From Haloechinothrix halophila YIM 93223 (GTDB taxonomy: Bacteria; Actinomycetota; Actinomycetes; Mycobacteriales; Pseudonocardiaceae), in assembly GCF_000504245.1 (NCBI RefSeq), contig NZ_KI632509.1, forward strand, positions 1,735,723 to 1,799,722: a stretch of 64,000 nt of DNA, given 5' to 3'. The notes under the pieces were generated by a model. It was given only the letters and a program-made list of their open reading frames with translations, did not search any database and was not told where the DNA came from. Below are positions 1 to 8,779 of the stretch, piece by piece. Numbering within the stretch: the first letter of the stretch is position 1; each line of letters begins with the position of its first letter. A program made the position numbers and the translations under genes.

Positions 1-1572
1 GGCGGATTCGGTGGCAAGCTTGACGCGATGCTGGAGCCGATCGCGTGCGTACTCGCACGCAAGGCTGGCCGCCCTGTGCGGTTGGTCAATAGCAGGACCG
101 AGGAGCAGACCACCTGCGCACCACGGGAGAACGCGATCATCCGGTTGCGTACGGCCGTTTCGCGGGACGGGACACTGCTCGCGCAGGAAGCCGAGGCACT
201 CAGCGATAACGGTGCCAACTCAAGCGGAGAAACGGTGCTCTGCGCGAACGTACCCGCGTTGGTGCTCGGGTCAACCTACCGAATCGCCAACGTCCGATAC
301 AGCAGCAAGGTTGTCTACACCAATACCGCGCCCACCGCGGCCTTCCGGGGTGTCAACGGCCCCTATTCGGTGTTCGCACGCGAGATGCATCTGGATCATA
401 TCGCCGCTGAGATCGGTATGGATCGTCGCGAGTTGCGGATGAAGAACCTCCTGCGCACCGGCGACACGATGATCAACGGCCAGGAACTCGATGATGCTTG
501 CCTCGACGTCGCGATGGATCGGCTCAACGAGATCGCGCCGTGGGGTGAGCGCCGGTCCGAGGACGGTCGGCTGCGCGGTATCGCGGTCGTGCCCGCGACG
601 TGGCTGACGAACCCAGGTCCATCAGCGGGTGCGGTGCGGTTGAGCGAAGACGGCAGCGTGGTGGTTACCTCTGGCGCGGTGGACATCGGGACCGGTGCGC
701 TGACCGGGATCCGCCAGATCGTCGCCGACGAACTCGGGGTCCCTTTCGACCAGGTACTGATCGCTCACCCGGATACCGACACCGCCGGCTTCGACAACGG
801 GGCCCAGGGCAGCAGGACGACCTTCGGTATGGGTGCTGCCGCGCTCGATGCGGCGACCCGCGTACGTGAGCAGGTACTTGAGGCCGCGGCGGGAATGCTG
901 GAGGTCAGTGCGTCGGACCTGGAGCTTGCCGAGGGCCACGTCGCGGTGCGCGGTGTTCCCGACCGGAGGGTGTCACTGGCCGCGGTCGCTGGCACCGCGA
1001 TGTGGACCACGGGTCCGATTGGCTCAACGGGCAAGTTCGCCGCGCCTCCGGTGAATTTCGACGCGGGATGCATGACCGGCGCGCTGTTCACCCACATGAT
1101 CGGCGTTTCGTATCACGCCCATCTGGCTGAGGTGGAGGTCGATCCTGACACCGGCAAGGTGACTGTGACCCGCTACGCAGTCGTTCAAGACGTGGGGCGC
1201 GCGATCAATCCTGGCCTGATCGAAGGCCAGGTACATGGCGCGGTGGCGCAGGGTCTCGGATATGCGCTCTATGAGGATCTGCGCTTGCGGGACGGCGTGG
1301 TGATCGACACAGGGCTCGAGTCCTATCGGTTGCCTACCGCGCTCGACATCCCGCCGATCGAGACGGAACTACTGGAGAATCCTGGTAACCAGGGTCCACT
1401 CGGGATCAAGGGGGCCGCCGAGCCTCCGATCGTTCCCGTCGCCGCTGTCGTTGCCTGCGCGGTAGCCGACGCGATCGGTTCGCCGATCAACTCGCTTCCG
1501 CTGACACCGTTCTCAGTGCTCGCCGCATTGCGTGGTCGAGACTCCCGCGATGAGTCATCCCGTTCTGGTTAG
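1..1572 (+). CDS. Xanthine dehydrogenase-family molybdopterin-binding large subunit (5' partial)
   Basis: Catalytic subunit of a molybdenum hydroxylase, which adds oxygen from water to a heterocycle or aldehyde carbon. The reading frame is open from base 1, so the N-terminus lies outside the window. The first codons read GGFGGK, the conserved Mo-cofactor loop. A typical substrate-channel segment follows (GVNGPYSVFAREMHLD), and near the end GIKGAAEPP carries the glutamate used as general base in this family. The matching FAD subunit is about 19 kb away on the other strand (20787-21665); the [2Fe-2S] subunit is not in the window. The stop overlaps the downstream pucR-type gene. The substrate (purine, nicotinate, CO or other) cannot be decided from this sequence. 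Confidence 0.9.
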   Translation, partial: GGFGGKLDAMLEPIACVLARKAGRPVRLVNSRTEEQTTCAPRENAIIRLRTAVSRDGTLLAQEAEALSDNGANSSGETVLCANVPALVLGSTYRIANVRYSSKVVYTNTAPTAAFRGVNGPYSVFAREMHLDHIAAEIGMDRRELRMKNLLRTGDTMINGQELDDACLDVAMDRLNEIAPWGERRSEDGRLRGIAVVPATWLTNPGPSAGAVRLSEDGSVVVTSGAVDIGTGALTGIRQIVADELGVPFDQVLIAHPDTDTAGFDNGAQGSRTTFGMGAAALDAATRVREQVLEAAAGMLEVSASDLELAEGHVAVRGVPDRRVSLAAVAGTAMWTTGPIGSTGKFAAPPVNFDAGCMTGALFTHMIGVSYHAHLAEVEVDPDTGKVTVTRYAVVQDVGRAINPGLIEGQVHGAVAQGLGYALYEDLRLRDGVVIDTGLESYRLPTALDIPPIETELLENPGNQGPLGIKGAAEPPIVPVAAVVACAVADAIGSPINSLPLTPFSVLAALRGRDSRDESSRSG

Positions 1573-2926
1573 CGACGCGGCTGCGGCGGAGAACCGCGCG
1601 CTGCGCGGCCTGGTAACGGTATATCGCCAGCTATCAGGGCTGTTGTTGCGTCGGGAAGTTGACCTCAGGGCTATCACCGACGTACTGGCGGCTGAGCTGC
1701 ACTGCTGGGCGTGGGTGGCCACCGTTGAGCTGGACATCGTCACGGCATCCGTGCCAGATTCCCCGGGAGAGCAAGGCACCGACATCGACGAGCGGTGTCG
1801 GGCGGATACTCAGTGGGCCACGGCAGTTGCCGCGGCTGAGCGGAGTGGGCTCCCGGTCCGGGTTCCTGCCAACCTCGGTGGCGCTTTCGTGGCCGCGCCG
1901 ATCACGGTTGCCAATCACTTGTGGGCTTTCCTCGTGACGTGGCAGGCCGATGGGCACTCGGCGTCAGAGGAACTGCCGTTGCTGATCACGGAGCATGCCG
2001 CGGCCATCTGCGGTGCCGTTGTCAGCCGGGAGCGGGTAGCCGTGGAGGCGTCTGGCCGGGTGCGGGAGGATTTGATCACGGGATTGCTGCTTGGTAGGGC
2101 AACTGACGAAGCGGAGGCGACGCAGTGGGCTGAGCACCTGGGTTTTGACGCTACCCGTCCTCACCGCGTGCTGGTCGCGATCGTCGATGAGCCTGGATCG
2201 GATACGCCGGCCTTGCTGAATGATGGACAGCATGCGCCCAACGGTGCTGAGCCGTCGGCGAAACGAAGGGTGCTGCCCGGCACCGTGCTGGAAGCGGTCG
2301 AGGAGTTCTTCACGGCGAGAGTGCCGGGCGTGATCGCACTGACGCGTGTTCCGGAAACCGTAGTGATCATCCCGGAACCGTCGCCGACCGGCGGGACCGA
2401 CGGTGCGTCGCGGCCAGCGGATCCGCCCACATTGGCTGAGTCGGTGATCGACTCGCTCGGACGCAGATTTCCTGGTGTGGTGCTGACTGTTGGGATCGGT
2501 GGCCGCTGCATGCAGCCGACCGAGCTCGCACGGTCCTATGCCCAGGGGCGGCGCACCCTTGAGTCGGCGAGCCGATTGTCTCGGCGCGGTCAGGTGCTGT
2601 CTTTTGACGCTTTGGGCATCCACCGTCTGCTGAGCCAGGTTCCCAGTACGGGGGAGTTGCGATTGTTCGCCCGCGAGGTGCTCGGCTCCCTCGCGGAGCC
2701 AGGGGATGAACGTTGTGAGGGCTTCGCGGAAACGCTGGCGTGTTACTTCCAATGTGACAGCAGCCCGCAGCGCGCCGCTCGGGTATTGCATGTGCATCCG
2801 AACACGATCACGTACCGGCTCAAGCGGGTTGAGGAGTTGACTGGGCTCCGCCTCGACCGTTATCGCGACCGGCTGATGGCACAGGTGGCGCTGGAAGTTC
2901 TCGGCTTGATGGAGATGGAGTCATGA
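1532..2926 (+). CDS. PucR-family transcriptional regulator (CdaR/GGDEF-like plus C-terminal helix-turn-helix)
   Basis: Probable activator of the neighbouring catabolic genes. The N-terminal half resembles a GAF-like sensory region. The middle (about residues 320-375, with ELARSYAQGRRTLESASRL) is the degenerate GGDEF-like CdaR region. The last 60 residues (ARVLHVHPNTITYRLKRVEE) are the PucR helix-turn-helix. The start could be GTG 1532 or ATG 1550; neither has a strong ribosome site and both overlap the end of the hydroxylase gene. The stop overlaps the next start by 4 bases. PucR proteins commonly control purine, allantoin or other N-compound catabolism, which fits the hydroxylase and hydantoinase genes nearby; the actual ligand is unknown. 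Confidence 0.88.
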   Translation: MVETPAMSHPVLVSDAAAAENRALRGLVTVYRQLSGLLLRREVDLRAITDVLAAELHCWAWVATVELDIVTASVPDSPGEQGTDIDERCRADTQWATAVAAAERSGLPVRVPANLGGAFVAAPITVANHLWAFLVTWQADGHSASEELPLLITEHAAAICGAVVSRERVAVEASGRVREDLITGLLLGRATDEAEATQWAEHLGFDATRPHRVLVAIVDEPGSDTPALLNDGQHAPNGAEPSAKRRVLPGTVLEAVEEFFTARVPGVIALTRVPETVVIIPEPSPTGGTDGASRPADPPTLAESVIDSLGRRFPGVVLTVGIGGRCMQPTELARSYAQGRRTLESASRLSRRGQVLSFDALGIHRLLSQVPSTGELRLFAREVLGSLAEPGDERCEGFAETLACYFQCDSSPQRAARVLHVHPNTITYRLKRVEELTGLRLDRYRDRLMAQVALEVLGLMEMES

Positions 2927-4785
2927 TCGAGTTCGGTGCCGCGGTGGAGTCTCGCGTCCTTGTGTGTGACGGCGGAATGGGCACGATGCTGCAAGCTGCC
3001 GGCGTGCCGGCCGACCAGCCGCCCGCCGAGCTCAATCTTCGTGCACCGGAACTCGTTACGGCGCTGCATCAGGCCTATGTGGACGCCGGGGCCGACATCA
3101 TCCAGACGAATACATTCGGTGCGAACGCACTTCGGCTGGCCGATAGCGATCCTGAACACGTGAGGTCGGTCAACCGTGCGGGCGCGAGACTCGCCAGATC
3201 GGTCGCGGATGCCTCAGGGCGTGGCATCTTCGTCGCGGGATCTATCTCCCCCGTGGTGCCGCCACGGTACCGCGACATCGCACGGGACGATGCCGTTGTC
3301 GACGGCGTCGGCTTCGACGAGCGATGGGAACTTGCGATCAGTCAGCAGATCGAGGCTCTCGTCGTGGGTGGTATCGACCTTCTGGTGCTGGAGACATTTG
3401 GGTATCTCCACGAACTAGTGTCGGCGATGCGCGTCACCCGGCGGCTCTGCGACCTCCCGATCATCGCGCAACTTACCTTCAGCGACCGTGAGGCGACGCT
3501 GGGCGGGGAGGCAGTGTCCGAGGCGATGCATGGGCTGCAGGAATTGGCGCCCACGGTCGTGGGAAGTAACTGCACGCTCGGCCCGCAGGCCGCACTCTCC
3601 GTGGTGCGGAATATGCGTGAGCACACCACGCTCCCGCTCGCGGTGCAGCCGAACGCGGGCCTGCCGTACGTCGGCAGGGACCGTACGCTTAGGTATGCCC
3701 ACGACAGTGCCTACTTCGGACGATACGTCCGCCGGTATCTCGACGAGGGCGTGAGAATTGTCGGCGGATGTTGTGGCACGACCCCGGATCATATCCGTGC
3801 GGCGGCAGCCGCGGTCGCCGCTGCTCGCCGTTCTGAACTGACTGTCGCCGCGTACCGGCGCGAATCCTCGCTTGGTGAGTTCGTGTCGCACAGCATTGAT
3901 CGCGAGAGCAGTACTTGGTCCGCCAAGCAGCGACTTGGCGCTGAGCTGCGAGTGGCTCCCCGAAGTGCCATCGAGACGGTGGTCGCACAAGCGACGGCAC
4001 TCGTCGAGGCTGGTGCGCAGCTGGTGGTGGTAGGTGGTGCCGACGCGAGGCAAGGCCACGGTACCCCGATCTTACTCGGCAGCCAGCTTGGCCAGCGGCT
4101 ACCGACCGAGGTCGCGGTCACGATCACGACCTGGAACAGGTCGATCATGACGCTGCAAGCGGACCTGCTCGGCACCCACGCGTCGGGGGTGAGCACCATC
4201 CTGTGCGAGACGGGAAATCCACCGCTCGACGGCGACTACCCCGATCCGTATGGAGCGCAGGAAGTCGATGCACTCGGATTGATCCGGCTGCTCGACGGCT
4301 TGAACCAAGGTGTGGACAGCAACGGCATCGAACTGCAGCAGGCTACGTCGTTTCGCATAGGAGCGAGGTGCAATCCCGGTGCCGGGGATCTCGATGCGGA
4401 GATCGCACGCACGCGACAGAAAGTTGACGCGGGTGCGCACTTCCTGTTGACCAGAGCCATATATGAACCTGCCGCGTTACGGACAATGTTGACCGAGTTG
4501 GCGGATCTGCGTGTCCCTGTCTTCGTGACCATCGACCCGCTCCCAAGCTATGCCGAGGCAGAGTACCTGCGTGGCGAGGTACCGGATATCGTGATTCCCG
4601 ACGAGACCATGGAGCGACTCCGGACGGCTCACCCCGATGACGGCCCGCGTATCGGAATGGAGCTTGCCGAAGATCTCGCCGGCGAACTGCAGCATTTAGT
4701 GCACGGCATTGTCGTTGTCGCCCGAAATGGTGATCCAGAGGCGTTGCTGCGCCTGCGCACGGTATTAATCGACGCTCCCCGGTGA
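2923..4785 (+). CDS. Bifunctional homocysteine S-methyltransferase / methylenetetrahydrofolate reductase (YitJ-like)
   Basis: Fusion of two steps of methionine synthesis. Residues about 1-295 are a homocysteine S-methyltransferase barrel with the zinc cysteines visible as GSNCTLGP (about C217) and GGCCGTT (about C283-284). Residues about 320-620 are a MetF-type FAD barrel (ARCNPGAGDLDAEIARTRQK and AGAHFLLTRAIYEP). The protein is close to the usual length of about 610-620 residues. It would reduce 5,10-methylene-THF and pass methyl groups to homocysteine, although the methyl donor of this fusion type is not firmly settled. ATG 2923 overlaps the regulator stop, so the two genes are translationally coupled. 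It is one of several methyl-transfer/MTHFR activities in the cluster. Confidence 0.9.
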   Translation: MIEFGAAVESRVLVCDGGMGTMLQAAGVPADQPPAELNLRAPELVTALHQAYVDAGADIIQTNTFGANALRLADSDPEHVRSVNRAGARLARSVADASGRGIFVAGSISPVVPPRYRDIARDDAVVDGVGFDERWELAISQQIEALVVGGIDLLVLETFGYLHELVSAMRVTRRLCDLPIIAQLTFSDREATLGGEAVSEAMHGLQELAPTVVGSNCTLGPQAALSVVRNMREHTTLPLAVQPNAGLPYVGRDRTLRYAHDSAYFGRYVRRYLDEGVRIVGGCCGTTPDHIRAAAAAVAAARRSELTVAAYRRESSLGEFVSHSIDRESSTWSAKQRLGAELRVAPRSAIETVVAQATALVEAGAQLVVVGGADARQGHGTPILLGSQLGQRLPTEVAVTITTWNRSIMTLQADLLGTHASGVSTILCETGNPPLDGDYPDPYGAQEVDALGLIRLLDGLNQGVDSNGIELQQATSFRIGARCNPGAGDLDAEIARTRQKVDAGAHFLLTRAIYEPAALRTMLTELADLRVPVFVTIDPLPSYAEAEYLRGEVPDIVIPDETMERLRTAHPDDGPRIGMELAEDLAGELQHLVHGIVVVARNGDPEALLRLRTVLIDAPR

Positions 4786-4978
4786 ACATGCCGATCCGGT
4801 GATACGGGAACTTGTCGTTGCCCACAAGACCCTCGCGACGAATCCTGTGAGCGAACCTATCGTCATCGCTCCGTGAAATGCGGATACTAGATGTAGCAAA
4901 GACAGGAAAGCAGCCCGTACGTATATTCCGCCACGGCGACATCGCCCAGTTCAGCGGGTGGAGTGAAGGTGATCCACG

Positions 4979-5899
4979 ATGATTATGACTGCCGAGTCCG
5001 GTGTCGTGGAGTGTGCGCGGGGCGGAAACATCTCCGGCGAACTCGACGATACCGCTCGTCTCATCGTTTCAGGTGCGGATCGGCCACGTATCGTATCGAC
5101 GCTGACCGGGTGTCTGGCTCAATTCGGGGGGAACATCGTTGATTCTCAGCAGTTCAGTACTGGAACAGATGAAGGCATGTTCTTCCTCCGTATCGAGTTC
5201 CAGCTACCTGGCTTGCGGCGTGTTCTTCCCGAGCTAGAGCTCGCTCTTGAGCATTACGCCAAATCATATGGGTTGCGCTGGAGGGTCATTCCAGCGGCCG
5301 ACGTCAAGCGGATGGCCATTATGGTGTCGCGGGAGGACCACGCTCTGAATGAACTGCTCTGGAGATGGCAATCTGGGGATTTTCTGGCCGATGTGTCGAT
5401 GGTTATCTCGAACCATCCACACCACCAAGCAACCGTGGAGGGGCTTGGTATTCCTTATCACTATATACCAGTGACACCGGATACTAAGGTCGCTGCGGAG
5501 GACAAGCAACTCGATCTCCTGTCGGGAAATGTCGATTTCGTGGTGCTCGCCCGCTATATGCAGGTGCTTTCACCGCGGTTTGTCGAGTACTTTCCGAATC
5601 GGATCATCAATATTCACCACGGCCTCCTGCCTGCCTTCGCTGGCGCGAATCCGTATCGTGCGGCGAAGGAACGTGGGGTCAAGATTATCGGTGCCACAGC
5701 GCACTACGTGACGTCGGAGTTGGATGCGGGTCCGATTATCGACCAGGACGTGATCCGCATCGACCACCGTCAAAGCGTGGCGGAGTTGCGACGCCGAGGG
5801 CGCCATTTGGAACGATCCGTACTCGCTACAGCGGTGTCATGGCACGTGCAAGACCGCGTGATAGTCCACGGCAATAGCACCGTCACCTTCACCGATTGA
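4979..5899 (+). CDS. purU: Formyltetrahydrofolate deformylase
   Basis: Hydrolyses 10-formyl-THF to formate and THF, which releases THF and disposes of surplus C1 units. An N-terminal ACT domain (about residues 25-100) precedes a formyltransferase-fold hydrolase domain. Catalytic residues are visible in INIHHGLLPAF (N about 211, H about 213) and in ELDAGPIIDQD (D about 249). Length of 306 residues is slightly above the usual 280-290 because of the N-terminal extension. It is the first gene of the run ending at 14149 and follows a 193-bp gap that probably holds the operon promoter, though I see no clear -10/-35. Its base composition is noticeably more AT-rich than genes further right. Confidence 0.93.
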   Translation: MIMTAESGVVECARGGNISGELDDTARLIVSGADRPRIVSTLTGCLAQFGGNIVDSQQFSTGTDEGMFFLRIEFQLPGLRRVLPELELALEHYAKSYGLRWRVIPAADVKRMAIMVSREDHALNELLWRWQSGDFLADVSMVISNHPHHQATVEGLGIPYHYIPVTPDTKVAAEDKQLDLLSGNVDFVVLARYMQVLSPRFVEYFPNRIINIHHGLLPAFAGANPYRAAKERGVKIIGATAHYVTSELDAGPIIDQDVIRIDHRQSVAELRRRGRHLERSVLATAVSWHVQDRVIVHGNSTVTFTD

Positions 5900-6004
5900 C
5901 CGGGGTCCTCGCCGATCGGCGTCATCCGAAACAGGTCGAAATAGCTGCGGGCTCGATGCCGGTTCGCAGTAACAGCACAGCGAAATGCAGTTTGGACGGA
6001 TAGA

Positions 6005-7252
6005 ATGACTAGTAACCAATACCCTACCGACGAGTTTCTGTTCACATCGGAGTCGGTGACCGAGGGCCATCCAGACAAGATGGCCGATCAGATTTCCGAT
6101 GCCATTCTCGATGCCGCACTCGAGCAGGATCCGACATCGAGGGTGGCGTGCGAGACGTTGGTGACGACCGGTCTGGTGATGTTGGCTGGTGAGATCACCA
6201 CCGACGCGTCATTGGACTTCGAAGAACGAGTACGCGAGACCATCAGGTCCATCGGCTACGACCGGGAAGAACTTGGTTTCGATGCCGACTCGTGCCGGGT
6301 GATCGTTGAGCTGGACAAGCAATCAACGGACATCGCTCAAGGCGTCGACACCGGTCAAGAAGTGCGTGAACAGCAGGTCCCGACGGATCCTTATGACAGC
6401 GCGGGGGCCGGTGACCAGGGAATGATGTTCGGTTACGCCACCCGGGAGACCGATGAGTTGATGCCGATGCCGATCGCGCTGGCACACCGGCTCTCTCGCA
6501 GGCTGGCCGCGGTCCGGAAGCTGGGCATTCTCGACTACCTGCGCCCGGACGGTAAGACGCAGGTCACCGTGCGGTATCGCGACGGAGTGCCGGTGAACGT
6601 GGAGAAGGTACTCGTGTCAACGCAACATGATCCTGGGGCCGAAGAGTCGCTTCGGGAGGACCTGTGGCGTCATGTCGTTGTGCCGGTTCTTCCTGCCGAG
6701 CTGTATGAACCGAACGAGTTGAGTGAGAACTTCTTCGTCAATCCGACCGGTCGCTTTGTCATCGGTGGCCCGGTTGGCGATGCCGGGCTGACCGGGCGGA
6801 AGATCATCGTGGATACCTACGGCGGCTTCGCGCGGCACGGCGGCGGCGCGTTCTCCGGAAAGGACGCGTCCAAAGTAGACCGTTCTGCCGCCTACGCCGC
6901 GCGCTACATCGCCAAGAATGTGGTTGCCGCTGGGCTCGCTGACCGCGTCGAGATCCAGGTGGCATACGCCATCGGAGTCGCCCGCCCACTCTCGCTGCTG
7001 ATCGATACGTTCGGTACGGAGAAGGTGGAGCGGTCGGTCATTCGTGAACTCGTCGACAAGTACTTCGACTTGCGGCCTGCCGCGTTCCGAGAGTATCTCG
7101 AGCTCCATAAGCCTGGATTCGTCGAGACAGCGGCCTACGGCCATTTCGGTCGCGATGATCTCGACGTGGCCTGGGAGCGCACCGACAAGGCTGAACTTCT
7201 GCGGAAGGAAGCGGGTCTCGATTCTCCGCTTGAAGCGGCAGCGCCGAACTGA
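6005..7252 (+). CDS. metK: S-adenosylmethionine synthetase
   Basis: Makes SAM from methionine and [20 protein letters not shown] near residue 20 (ATP/metal site), [12 protein letters not shown] near 135 and [17 protein letters not shown] near 280 are the diagnostic MetK motifs. The 415 residues match the family and all three pseudo-repeat domains are intact. Actinomycetes normally carry a housekeeping metK elsewhere, so this is probably a pathway-dedicated second copy (inference; the rest of the genome is not visible). It follows purU after 105 bp in which I found no convincing SAM riboswitch. Confidence 0.96.
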   Translation: MTSNQYPTDEFLFTSESVTEGHPDKMADQISDAILDAALEQDPTSRVACETLVTTGLVMLAGEITTDASLDFEERVRETIRSIGYDREELGFDADSCRVIVELDKQSTDIAQGVDTGQEVREQQVPTDPYDSAGAGDQGMMFGYATRETDELMPMPIALAHRLSRRLAAVRKLGILDYLRPDGKTQVTVRYRDGVPVNVEKVLVSTQHDPGAEESLREDLWRHVVVPVLPAELYEPNELSENFFVNPTGRFVIGGPVGDAGLTGRKIIVDTYGGFARHGGGAFSGKDASKVDRSAAYAARYIAKNVVAAGLADRVEIQVAYAIGVARPLSLLIDTFGTEKVERSVIRELVDKYFDLRPAAFREYLELHKPGFVETAAYGHFGRDDLDVAWERTDKAELLRKEAGLDSPLEAAAPN

Positions 7253-7280
7253 ACCACCACCTTGGATGTGAGGAGTTGCC

Positions 7281-7817
7281 GTGCGTCAACGCAAACGCCC
7301 CGTGCCGACCAGCCCATCGCTGTCCGCGCGCGTGCTATATCGGCTACATCGATTCCTTGAGCCCAACCCAGTCTATCGGTGGGTGGCTCGGCGCCTTGAA
7401 CGATCCCAGACACTGTATACCGGATTCGCGCGCGCCGAGGAGTCGGTGAAAGAGCGGTCGTTTGGGTGTCAGATGTGCGGTCAGTGCGCACTACCCGCGA
7501 CCGGGTACGCATGTCCGATGAGCTGCCCTAAACAACTGCGCAATGGCCCGTGCGGTGGTGTGTCGTCGTCCGGTGCGTGTGAGGTGTATCCGGATCAGCG
7601 TTGCGTTTGGGTGACCGCCGTCGAGCGAGCCCAATCGGCGGATCGGCTGGACGATGTCTGTCAACTGCAACGTCCGATCGACCACCGCCGCTGGGGCGAG
7701 AGCTCGTGGGTGAATTACTGGCAAGGCAGGGATGACGCTCTCTGGACTGATCATGACGGCTTGACCAGGGAAGCCACCTTGCATCCCCGCACCATCACGG
7801 CGACGAGTGGTCGATGA
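7281..7817 (+). CDS. metV: MetV-like zinc protein (methylenetetrahydrofolate reductase C-terminal domain family)
   Basis: A 178-residue protein with a central cysteine cluster (about residues 62-100: CQMCGQC, CPMSCPK, NGPCGG, ACEVYP) followed by a conserved W-rich tail. This is the 'MTHFR C-terminal' family that pairs with MetF in acetogens (MetVF), where MetV is needed for reductase activity or contacts redox partners. GTG 7281 is preceded by a GAGGAG-type ribosome site, and the stop overlaps the metF start. The adjacency supports a MetVF complex here; its electron donor (NADH, a ferredoxin or reduced F420) is not shown by sequence. Confidence 0.82.
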   Translation: MRQRKRPVPTSPSLSARVLYRLHRFLEPNPVYRWVARRLERSQTLYTGFARAEESVKERSFGCQMCGQCALPATGYACPMSCPKQLRNGPCGGVSSSGACEVYPDQRCVWVTAVERAQSADRLDDVCQLQRPIDHRRWGESSWVNYWQGRDDALWTDHDGLTREATLHPRTITATSGR

Positions 7818-8779
7818 TGAGTGGATCGGCGCTGGAAGAGGCGGTGCGATCGGACCGGTTCGTCGTCACAGCGGAAGTCGGTCCGCCTCGTGGCGCCGAC
7901 CCCGCGGCTCTCAGCGCAGCGGTGCGCACGCTCCGTGGTTGGGTCGATGCCGTCAACATCACAGATAACCAGAGCGCTGTAGTGCGGTTGTCGAGTATGG
8001 CAGGCAGCGTGCTCGCATTGGCTCAGGGAGTCGAACCGGTCATGCAAATCTCCGCGCGGGATCGCAACCGGATCGCGATTCAGTCCGACTTGCTTTCGGC
8101 GGCCGCCTTGGGAATTCCGAATGTCTTACTTATAACGGGCGACCATCCCAAGTTTGGGGATCATCCGGAGGCAAAGCCGGTATTCGACGTCGACAGCGTG
8201 CAGATGCTGTGGGTCGCGCGAACGATGCGTGATCACCAGCGTTTGCACTCCGGACGGCTCCTCGACTCGCCGCCGCGGTTGTTCCTCGGCGGAGTGGAGA
8301 ATCCGTGTGCTCCTCCTGCTGACTTCCGAGCCCGCCGGCTCGGCAAGAAGGTAGCGGCTGGGGCGCAGTTCGTGCAGACACAGTTCGTCTTCGATGTCGC
8401 GTGTTTCGAGCGATGGATGGCCGACGTGCGGGAGCTTGGGCTGCACGAGCGAATCGCGGTCCTCGCGGGTGTCGGGCCCATCGGTAATCCGCGGGCATTG
8501 AAGCATATGCGTACCAAAGTACCCGGGCTATCGATTCCAGACGCGGTGGCGGAGCGGCTGAGCCGGGTCGACGAAAGTCATTTCGCTGAGGAAGGCATCC
8601 GACTGTGCGTTGAGACGATCCAGCGGTTGCGGGAGATCCCAGGGGTCGCCGGAGTGCACCTGATGGCCTTCGGCAGGGAGCACGTGATTCCCGAGGTCAT
8701 CGAGCGTGCGGGCATCCGCCCACCTCGGTCGGCGAACGACGGTAGTGATTTCAGGCAAAGGAGCGGTCATGTTGGTTGA
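7814..8779 (+). CDS. metF: Methylenetetrahydrofolate reductase (MetF)
   Basis: FAD-dependent MTHFR barrel of 321 residues that interconverts 5,10-methylene-THF and 5-methyl-THF. Typical features are FVVTAEVGPPRGADP at the N-terminus, VLLITGDHPKFG (about residues 98-109), GAQFVQTQFVFD (about 183-194) and the helix with HMRTKVPGLSIPD. It is translationally coupled to metV upstream (ATGATG over the metV stop) and overlaps the methyltransferase start downstream by 11 bases. Stand-alone MetF next to MetV, in addition to the fused enzyme at 2923-4785, means two distinct MTHFR systems in one cluster. Confidence 0.93.
   Translation: MMSGSALEEAVRSDRFVVTAEVGPPRGADPAALSAAVRTLRGWVDAVNITDNQSAVVRLSSMAGSVLALAQGVEPVMQISARDRNRIAIQSDLLSAAALGIPNVLLITGDHPKFGDHPEAKPVFDVDSVQMLWVARTMRDHQRLHSGRLLDSPPRLFLGGVENPCAPPADFRARRLGKKVAAGAQFVQTQFVFDVACFERWMADVRELGLHERIAVLAGVGPIGNPRALKHMRTKVPGLSIPDAVAERLSRVDESHFAEEGIRLCVETIQRLREIPGVAGVHLMAFGREHVIPEVIERAGIRPPRSANDGSDFRQRSGHVG

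Noticed and set aside
5900-6004. Possible SAM riboswitch upstream of metK
   Set aside because: I looked here and at 4786-4978 for SAM-I, SAM-II, SAM-IV and SAH riboswitch core elements and saw no convincing conserved segments or paired stems. A covariance model search would be decisive.
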